From: Sphingomonas paucimobilis
Lineage (GTDB): Bacteria > Pseudomonadota > Alphaproteobacteria > Sphingomonadales > Sphingomonadaceae
Assembly (NCBI GenBank): GCA_945860425.1
Contig: CAMAQU010000088.1
Span: 1 to 6,953 of the forward strand
Direction: 5' to 3'
Length of the DNA stretch: 6,953 bases
Shown: in pieces, positions 1-4,602 of the stretch
Numbering within the stretch: the first letter of the stretch is position 1
How the letters are laid out: each line of letters starts with the position of its first letter
Notes under the pieces: generated by a model
What the model was told of the DNA's origin: nothing
Databases searched by the model: none
The model's input: only the letters and a program-made list of their open reading frames with translations
Made by a program: the position numbers and the translations under genes

Positions 1-228
1 CTTGACTTCGGTGCCCGACCATTTGCCGAACAAAATGCGGTCACCCGCCTTCACATCGAGCGGTGTCACCTTGCCATCTTCGGCCTTGGAACCAGCACCC
101 GCAGAGACGACTTCGCCTTCTTGCGGCTTTTCCTTAGCGCTGTCGGGAATGATGATGCCGCCTGCCGTCTTTTCATCAGCTTCGATGCGGCGAACAAGCA
201 CGCGATCGTGCAACGGACGAAATGCCAT
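1..228 (-). CDS. groES: Co-chaperonin GroES, N-terminal part (runs off left edge)
   Basis: GroES is the heptameric lid of the GroEL folding chamber in the cytoplasm. The 76 visible residues start MAFRPLHDRVLVRR and read as a typical GroES: the conserved beta strand at residues 5-15, the mobile loop that contacts GroEL at about residues 18-33 (GGIIIPDSAKEKPQEG, with III where many homologues have IVL), and the later FGKWSGTEVK segment at 67-76. Bacterial GroES is usually about 95 residues, so roughly 20 C-terminal residues and presumably groEL lie beyond position 1. The ATG at 228 is preceded by a purine-rich AGAGGG eight bases upstream, which supports this start. Control elements (CIRCE and a heat-shock-like promoter) lie directly upstream. 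The gene looks intact as far as it is seen. Confidence 0.97.
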   Translation of the reverse strand, partial: MAFRPLHDRVLVRRIEADEKTAGGIIIPDSAKEKPQEGEVVSAGAGSKAEDGKVTPLDVKAGDRILFGKWSGTEVK

Positions 229-260
229 ATGAGTTACCCTCTCTGGATTAAGAATGTCGA

Positions 261-287
261 TTAGCACTCACCCATTGCGAGTGCTAA
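261..287 (-). promoter_or_regulatory. CIRCE operator (HrcA binding site)
   Basis: TTAGCACTC and GAGTGCTAA form a perfect 9-base inverted repeat separated by 9 bases, exactly the CIRCE consensus. HrcA is known to bind this element and repress groESL in many bacteria, including alphaproteobacteria. Its inner end is 32 bases upstream of the groES ATG, and it begins at about the predicted transcription start, so HrcA bound here would block initiation. The hrcA gene itself is not in the window. Confidence 0.97.
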
Positions 288-294
288 CGAAGGC

Positions 295-324
295 GATATG
301 GGTAGCCGCCCTTCCCACGTCAAG
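295..324 (-). promoter_or_regulatory. groES promoter, heat-shock (RpoH)-like
   Basis: Read on the minus strand, CTTGAC (324-319) is followed by CCCATATC (302-295). Taking TTGACG and CATATC as hexamers, the spacing is 17 bases. CTTGA with CCCAT-like -10 is the pattern known for RpoH (sigma-32) promoters, while TTGAC with a weak -10 could also serve the housekeeping sigma factor. Predicted initiation near 288 places CIRCE at the transcript start. Assignment to RpoH is inferred from the motif only. Confidence 0.7.
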
Positions 325-358
325 GAGTCGTTGGGCAATTTTTTCCGGAAAGCTGATC

Positions 359-1768
359 CTAAGCGCCTATCGGCACCAACCCCAATGGGGTGCGGCGCAT
401 CCATCGCCACAACATCAGCAGGCTGACCACGGCAAGCCCGGTTGCAAGGCCAATCCAAACGCCAACCCCCTGCAATCCAAAGTAAAAAGCGAGAATGGCC
501 CCGACCCCAATACCAATTCCCCAATAGCCAAAGAGCGCGAAATACATCGGCACCCGCGTATCATGCAGCCCCCTAAGCATGGCCGCCCCCATCACTTGCG
601 CGCCATCCACCACCTGAAACACGGCGGCGACCAATAAGAAGCTGACGGCCAATGCAATCACTTCTCCACTGCCCGGCCTATTCGGGTCAATGAACAGCTC
701 AATCATTGCGCTTGGGAAGGCCCACATCGCGAGCGCCGTCAAACTCATAAAGCCGACACCCAGCACAAAGCCTGCCCAGCCTGCTTCCCGGATCATCACC
801 TCATCCTTGCGCCCATAGCCAATGCCCACGCGCACGGTCGTCGCCTGAGCAAGGCCCAAGGGAACCATGAAGGTGATTGACGCTATCTGGAGCGCAATAG
901 CGTGCGCTGCGACAGAGGCGGTGCTGATCAGCCCCATAAGGAAGATTGCGGCACTGAAAACAGACGCCTCAAAGCCCATCGTCATGCCGATGGGCAGACC
1001 AAGACGCACCATGGTACGATAGCGAGGCCAATCCGCCCGCCAAAAACGACCGAACAGGCGATAGCGCCTGAAATCTTTATGCCACAGCAGAATGGCGGCC
1101 ATGATGAGGAACATCAGCCCATTGACCAGACTGCTTCCCAACCCTGCCCCGACAAGGCCAAGCGCGGGCAAACCAAATCCGCCAAGGATAAGCCCGTAAT
1201 TCAGCACCGCATTGGCGATCACGCCCAATAATGTGACGATCAGCGCCCAAATCGTCCGGTTTCGAGCCGACAGGAAGGAGCGCAAGACCACCATTCCCAA
1301 AAAGGGCAGCATACCCCACATCAAGGTGTGCACCATCGAAGCGGCCCCATGCGCGAGATCTGGCTGCTGGCCTAAAGCGCGAAAAATCTGTTCAGAAAAA
1401 GACAGGACGATCCAAACCGGAATACAAAAGCTGACCGCAAGCCAAAGCCCCTGTCGAACTGTCCGCCGCACATCACGCACAGAATGCGGCTTGCGCCCAA
1501 TTTCTGAGGCAATCATCGGGGCCGTCGCGACCATTAACCCCATGCCGAACAGCGATAGGGACATCACAAGGTTAACGGCCAATGCCCCGGCCGCCAGAGC
1601 CTCGGGGCTTATTTTGCCGAGGAGATAGACGTCTGTAGCGTGGATCAGGGCACCCGACAGGTTGGATAGGATCAACGGCCATGCGAGAAACAGGGTTGCC
1701 CGCACCTCGCCACCCCAGCTGGCAGAATCAGCGGCCTCTGCCCCATCCTTATTGCCTCGAAATGCCAT
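359..1768 (-). CDS. MATE family efflux transporter (NorM/DinF-like)
   Basis: A 469-residue polytopic inner-membrane protein, the usual length for MATE transporters, which export drugs and other organic compounds in exchange for Na+ or H+. About twelve hydrophobic segments are seen in two halves joined by a polar loop near residues 229-252. Family hallmarks include TDVYLLGKIS (45-54), GFEASVF (265-271), RVGIGYGRKD (313-322) and QVVDGAQVMGAAMLRGLHDTRVP (385-407). D46, E267 and D388 appear, by my reading, to match the cation-site acids D36, E255 and D371 of Vibrio NorM, so it is probably functional. The ATG at 1768 has only a modest AAGGCGG upstream. The gene starts 47 bases after the HupE-family gene with no clear promoter between, so co-transcription is likely. 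The substrate cannot be predicted, and no gene symbol is justified. Confidence 0.95.
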   Translation of the reverse strand: MAFRGNKDGAEAADSASWGGEVRATLFLAWPLILSNLSGALIHATDVYLLGKISPEALAAGALAVNLVMSLSLFGMGLMVATAPMIASEIGRKPHSVRDVRRTVRQGLWLAVSFCIPVWIVLSFSEQIFRALGQQPDLAHGAASMVHTLMWGMLPFLGMVVLRSFLSARNRTIWALIVTLLGVIANAVLNYGLILGGFGLPALGLVGAGLGSSLVNGLMFLIMAAILLWHKDFRRYRLFGRFWRADWPRYRTMVRLGLPIGMTMGFEASVFSAAIFLMGLISTASVAAHAIALQIASITFMVPLGLAQATTVRVGIGYGRKDEVMIREAGWAGFVLGVGFMSLTALAMWAFPSAMIELFIDPNRPGSGEVIALAVSFLLVAAVFQVVDGAQVMGAAMLRGLHDTRVPMYFALFGYWGIGIGVGAILAFYFGLQGVGVWIGLATGLAVVSLLMLWRWMRRTPLGLVPIGA

Positions 1769-1815
1769 CTACGCCCGCCTTGACCGCTGACGGCATCGCC
1801 AGATCGGACGGCGGC

Positions 1816-2793
1816 TTATACCAATGTTCGCTCAATGAACCAGTAACTCGCAAGGCTACCAATGAAATAAGCCATAGCGAGCGTGATTGGCCGTGCGGCA
1901 GGCATCCAGAAACGACGGATCAGGGCCAATATGCCAAGCGCCAGCGCGACAATAAACACCTGCCCGGCCTCGACGCCCAAGTTGAAGGTAAGCAGCGCCA
2001 TGGGCACTTCCCCTTCCGGCAAGCCAATTTCCTTCAAGGCCCCCGCAAATCCAAAGCCATGCAAAAGCCCAAAGGAAAAAGCGACCAGCCAGGGCGCACG
2101 TTGTGAAAAGCGCAACTCCCCCGGCCGCGATTTCACAATCTCAACCGCCAGAAAGACGATCGACAGGGCGATGACGCTTTCCACGGGCTTTTGCGGCAAG
2201 CCAAGAAACCCCAAAGTGGTTCCGACCAAAGTGATCGAATGGGCGACCGTAAAGGCAGTGACTGCGCCAAGGATGCTGCGCCATCCCGTCAGCAGGAATA
2301 CGAGGGCAAGGACGAAGAAGAGGTGATCAAACCCCAGCAGGATATGCTCGACGCCAATGACAAAATAGGCGCGGGCAACATCCCAGCGACTGGCCTTTTC
2401 CAAGACTTGGAAACTTGTCTGCTGCGGCGTCAACCGGCCTGTTTGAACCGCTGCATCAAGGGGAGCCACCCGCACCAATGCGTCGGCAATCGTGTTATCG
2501 AGGCCGTTGATCTTAATCTCTTTTCCGCCAAGCGGCTGGGAACAGCGCATGGGCCAGATCACTTTTAGGGCAACATCATCCACCGTTCGTTGCTGCGTGC
2601 CGACGCTGCATCCCTCAGGCACAACCGGCGTGGCGCGGCTGGCCAGCCCGGACCGCAAGGGTCCTTTCCAGGTCATACGCCACTGCTGTGGGGTGACTTC
2701 TGTCAGATCCAAATATCCCGGTCGCAATTCATCCGCACGCGCCGCTGGCGCCGCGCATAGCATAAGCAAGCACACAAGCGCCCGGATGATCAC
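1816..2793 (-). CDS. HupE/UreJ family membrane protein with periplasmic N-terminal domain
   Basis: A 325-residue protein resembling the HupE/UreJ_2 family. Residues 1-20 form a signal peptide ending APAARA, followed by an extracytoplasmic domain at about 21-135 with two cysteines (C62, C84) that could form a disulfide. Six or so membrane helices follow from about residue 143. The membrane part carries the family pattern GVEHILLGFDHLFF (147-160), FTVAHS (181-186), GLLHGFGFAGA (242-252) and NLGVEAGQ (271-278). The resulting H150, H157, H185, H245 and E275 suggest binding or passage of a metal ion; HupE and UreJ proteins are linked to nickel, but no hydrogenase or urease gene is near. The start is GTG at 2793, overlapping the TGA of the preceding parvulin-like gene as GTGA. 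There is no strong ribosome site, so translation is probably coupled. The function remains uncertain. Confidence 0.9.
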   Translation of the reverse strand: MIIRALVCLLMLCAAPAARADELRPGYLDLTEVTPQQWRMTWKGPLRSGLASRATPVVPEGCSVGTQQRTVDDVALKVIWPMRCSQPLGGKEIKINGLDNTIADALVRVAPLDAAVQTGRLTPQQTSFQVLEKASRWDVARAYFVIGVEHILLGFDHLFFVLALVFLLTGWRSILGAVTAFTVAHSITLVGTTLGFLGLPQKPVESVIALSIVFLAVEIVKSRPGELRFSQRAPWLVAFSFGLLHGFGFAGALKEIGLPEGEVPMALLTFNLGVEAGQVFIVALALGILALIRRFWMPAARPITLAMAYFIGSLASYWFIERTLV

Positions 2794-3617
2794 GGCTTTT
2801 CGATCCGGACTGTGTAGGCATCAAGCAATGTCTGATAGGCTTTGTCCTGCCGAGCCGAGAGAGTGGCCGCCCGCCAATCATTCTCCACGCGGTTCCGCAC
2901 GGATTCAAAGGACGGCTTTTCCCCGGGTTCAATCGCTGAGATACGGACAATATGGCTGCCAAAGCCAGATGCAATCGGCCCACTCCATTGCCCAGCCTTT
3001 CCAGCGAGCAAGGCATCGGCAAAATCATCGCCAAATGTTCTCGCAATATCGGCGCGAGACGCCCGGCTCAAAGAAACTGGCAAAGAAATGGGCTGCCCAA
3101 GGCCTTGGGCGGTTCCACCCTTATTCAATCGCGCGATGACTTCTGCGGCTTGCCCCTCTTCAGACGTGCCGATAAAAATCTGTTCAAAACTGGCCCGCGC
3201 GTCGCTGGCATAACGCGACGCATTGCGATCAAACCAACTGCGCAGGTCCGCATCCGAAGGGGTTACACTTTCCACCTCAGCGGCAGCCAAAAACTCCATC
3301 TTGAACCGCAACCGCCGCCGGATGATAGCATCATCCTGATCCAGCCCCATACGCAGGGCTTCCCGATAATAAATTTCTTCTTTGATATAGTCCCGGATGA
3401 GCTGATCAATTTCCGCCGGATTGGGCGCGCGCTGCCATGTTTGTTCAAATTGGCGCGTCAGCCAAGTCACCCGGCTCTCATCAATTGCGATTGTCCGATC
3501 GGCAGGGTCAACCGCGACACCCCGCCAACTTGCAAAGGCAAAGACCAATAGCCCTGCCACCAAAAAATGCACGAGCGGCTCGCGCGCGATTCGCCTGAGG
3601 CGCTCTCCCCTAAACAT
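2790..3617 (-). CDS. Membrane-anchored parvulin-like peptidyl-prolyl isomerase family protein
   Basis: A 275-residue protein with one uncleaved-looking membrane segment (about 15-31, LVHFLVAGLLVFAFASW) after a basic cytoplasmic end, so the rest should lie in the periplasm. Residues 64-115 form a SurA/PpiD-like helical region (including DYIKEEIYYREALRMGLDQD). Residues 137-228 resemble a rotamase domain, with the closing motif GPIASGFGSHIVRIS at 213-227. H222 matches the second parvulin histidine, but the first, normally in an ARHIL-type strand, is replaced (SFEQIFI, 143-149), and the GGDLGW segment is absent, so isomerase activity is doubtful and a chaperone role is possible. In-frame TAA lies two codons before the ATG at 3617 and no other good start follows, fixing the start despite a poor ribosome site. 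It overlaps the HupE/UreJ-family gene by four bases. Confidence 0.88.
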   Translation of the reverse strand: MFRGERLRRIAREPLVHFLVAGLLVFAFASWRGVAVDPADRTIAIDESRVTWLTRQFEQTWQRAPNPAEIDQLIRDYIKEEIYYREALRMGLDQDDAIIRRRLRFKMEFLAAAEVESVTPSDADLRSWFDRNASRYASDARASFEQIFIGTSEEGQAAEVIARLNKGGTAQGLGQPISLPVSLSRASRADIARTFGDDFADALLAGKAGQWSGPIASGFGSHIVRISAIEPGEKPSFESVRNRVENDWRAATLSARQDKAYQTLLDAYTVRIEKP

Positions 3618-3659
3618 GGGGTGGTTATTAACGCACCTGCCTCATTAATCCAGTGGGAA

Positions 3660-3695
3660 GCTGGGCCGCGCCAGCAAGCTGCCGGGCGACCCAGC
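3660..3695 (-). terminator. GC-rich hairpin after the PEP-CTERM gene, possible terminator
   Basis: An imperfect inverted repeat begins five bases after the TGA at 3701. The outer stem is GCTGGG/CCCAGC (6 pairs), with further inner pairs CGC/GCG, a C-G pair and AGCA-like arms around a small loop. No run of T follows on the minus strand (TTCCCACTGG), so it does not meet the intrinsic-terminator pattern fully. It may stop transcription less efficiently or protect the 3' end of the mRNA. Confidence 0.4.
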
Positions 3696-3700
3696 CTATA

Positions 3701-4309
3701 TCATGCAGTCACGCTGGTCAGGGCAAACCGACGGCGGCGCATTGCGGCCCCGGTCAGACCAAAGCCCGCCAGCATCATGCCCCACGCAGCTGGTTCAGGA
3801 ATGCCCGACGGCACGGACACCAAGCCCGTGGAGTAAACCTTCGTCCCTAAAAGCGGACCCGCCGTCTTGACCGTGACGGCCCCGAAACCATCTTGAGCAA
3901 TACCACTCAACACAGACACGGCGTTCAGCCCTGAAAAGGAAGTGTTCGATAGATTAAGCAACGAAGCCCCCGTGTAGGTGAACCGCAAATTGGCAATCGT
4001 TGGATCATCCGTGAAATCAGGATTCGCAGGCAGCCCGGCGCTCACCAACTCAGAAGACGCGGCAAGATCTGGATAGGGCGAAGAGACGCTGCTCGGCACA
4101 TAGCCCAAAAAGTCAAAAATGACGAATGTGGAGCCATTCTGCACACCTTCCCCTGAGGAGAAATTCGCTTCATAACTATATTGCCAACCACCTGCCGTCG
4201 ACGTGGGAGCGCCTGTCAGGAAAACAACGACTGCAGATGCAGGTGCTGTGGCGAACAAAGATCCAGCGAGCATGAGTGAAGGCAACAGACGATGAGATAG
4301 CTTTTTCAT
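3701..4309 (-). CDS. Exported PEP-CTERM (PEPxxWA-type) anchored protein of unknown function
   Basis: A 202-residue secreted protein. Residues 1-26 are a signal peptide (MKKLSHRLLPSLMLAGSLFA, then TAPASA). The C-terminus carries the sorting signal: PEPAAW at 171-176, a short hydrophobic helix (177-190, GMMLAGFGLTGAAM) and RRRR at 191-194, the form common in sphingomonads. Such proteins are cut by an exosortase and placed at the cell surface or in the extracellular matrix. The central 145 residues are rich in S, G, T, N and A with few charged residues, and I recognise no enzyme motif. No exosortase gene is in the window. I chose the ATG at 4309 because GGAG lies eight bases upstream and the signal peptide begins there; the reading frame stays open to 4387 but would add a non-signal extension. 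Confidence 0.92.
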   Translation of the reverse strand: MKKLSHRLLPSLMLAGSLFATAPASAVVVFLTGAPTSTAGGWQYSYEANFSSGEGVQNGSTFVIFDFLGYVPSSVSSPYPDLAASSELVSAGLPANPDFTDDPTIANLRFTYTGASLLNLSNTSFSGLNAVSVLSGIAQDGFGAVTVKTAGPLLGTKVYSTGLVSVPSGIPEPAAWGMMLAGFGLTGAAMRRRRFALTSVTA

Positions 4310-4317
4310 TGCGGTTT

Positions 4318-4321
4318 CTCC
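4318..4321 (-). promoter_or_regulatory. Ribosome binding site that fixes the PEP-CTERM start
   Basis: GGAG within ACGGAGAAA on the minus strand, separated by eight bases from the ATG at 4309. This decides for the 202-residue protein beginning with a signal peptide over the 26-residue longer open frame. Confidence 0.8.
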
Positions 4322-4339
4322 GTGAAGGGGGATACCGTG

Positions 4340-4366
4340 AAAAGGCTCAGAAAGACGAGTTGTTCC
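4340..4366 (-). promoter_or_regulatory. Possible EcfG-type (general stress) promoter of the PEP-CTERM gene
   Basis: On the minus strand GGAAC (4366-4362) is followed, after 16 bases, by CCTTTT (4345-4340). The alphaproteobacterial general stress sigma factor EcfG uses GGAAC-N16/17-CGTT, so the -35 is exact and the -10 matches three of four bases. The implied start near 4333 would give a leader of about 24 bases that includes the GGAG ribosome site. The same stretch read as TTGGAA-N17-CCTTTT would be a weak housekeeping promoter. Confidence 0.35.
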
Positions 4367-4440
4367 AACATTCCGGCGCAACGCCAAAGCAGGTTAACAA
4401 AAAGTAAGGAAATAATGCATCGGAGGCTGGAGGAGCCAAG

Positions 4441-4475
4441 TTCCTGCAAATGGGCACATAATGCGCTTGCAGGAA
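4441..4475 (-). other. Strong RNA hairpin directly behind tRNA-Glu
   Basis: TTCCTGCAA (4475-4467) and TTGCAGGAA (4449-4441) form a perfect 9-pair stem. Inside it GCGCA (4466-4462) pairs with TGTGC (4458-4454) through one G-U pair around a TTA loop, leaving a four-base bulge (CCAT) on the 3' side. The G-U pair would be a C-A mismatch in the opposite transcript, so the fold favours minus-strand RNA. It begins one base after the encoded CCA of the tRNA. No T run follows, so it is not a classical terminator; it may act in 3' trailer processing or in Rho-independent-like stopping. Confidence 0.6.
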
Positions 4476-4476
4476 A

Positions 4477-4551
4477 TGGTGACCCCTACGGGAATCGAAC
4501 CCGTGTTTCAGCCGTGAAAGGGCCGCGTCCTAACCGCTAGACGAAGGGGCC
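4477..4551 (-). tRNA. tRNA-Glu (anticodon UUC)
   Basis: A 75-base cloverleaf including an encoded 3' CCA. The acceptor stem GGCCCCT pairs with AGGGGTC (one G-U pair). The D arm is GTCT/GGAC, and the anticodon stem CGGCC/GGCTG encloses the loop CTTTCAC. The T arm ACGGG/CCCGT encloses TTCGATT. The anticodon TTC lies at 4518-4516 and reads GAA and GAG codons. The discriminator base before CCA is A, whereas Escherichia coli tRNA-Glu has G. All arms pair well, so it is expected to be functional. Confidence 0.97.
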
Positions 4552-4569
4552 ATCTGTGATGGAGCCGCG

Positions 4570-4598
4570 CCATTAGGCATTCAAAGGGCAGGCGTCAA
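4570..4598 (-). promoter_or_regulatory. Candidate promoter of tRNA-Glu
   Basis: TTGACG (4598-4593) lies five bases after the recJ stop on the minus strand, then 17 bases, then TAATGG (4575-4570). The -35 is strong and the -10 is weak. Initiation near 4563 would leave a 5' leader of about 12 bases before the mature tRNA. The position fits well, but the -10 leaves doubt. Confidence 0.5.
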
Positions 4599-4602
4599 CA
4601 CC

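Noticed and set aside
342..351. Palindrome TTTCCGGAAA after the MATE stop, next to a run of T on the plus strand
   Set aside because: It has no loop and the T run is on the wrong side for a minus-strand terminator, so I do not call it a terminator.
218..1768. Eleven-base match CGAAATGCCAT at the starts of both groES and the MATE gene (both begin MAFR)
   Set aside because: The match is short, stops right after the fourth codon and the upstream regions differ, so chance is the simplest explanation.
254..3836. Many plus-strand open frames opposite the MATE, HupE-like and parvulin-like genes
   Set aside because: They are arginine-, proline- and serine-rich shadows of well-supported minus-strand genes and contain no recognisable domain.
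4310..4387. Longer N-terminus for the PEP-CTERM protein, open to 4387
   Set aside because: The extra 26 residues do not look like part of a signal peptide, while ATG at 4309 has GGAG eight bases upstream and begins a standard signal peptide.
4322..4540. Plus-strand open frame ending in GDPYGNRTRVS-like residues
   Set aside because: It reads antisense through tRNA-Glu; this peptide is a well-known artefact of translating the complement of a tRNA gene. It also covers the PEP-CTERM leader and has no ribosome site.
4310..4551. Genomic island or attachment site at tRNA-Glu
   Set aside because: The tRNA 3' end is a common integration target, but there is no integrase, no second copy of the tRNA end in the window and no foreign-looking gene block.
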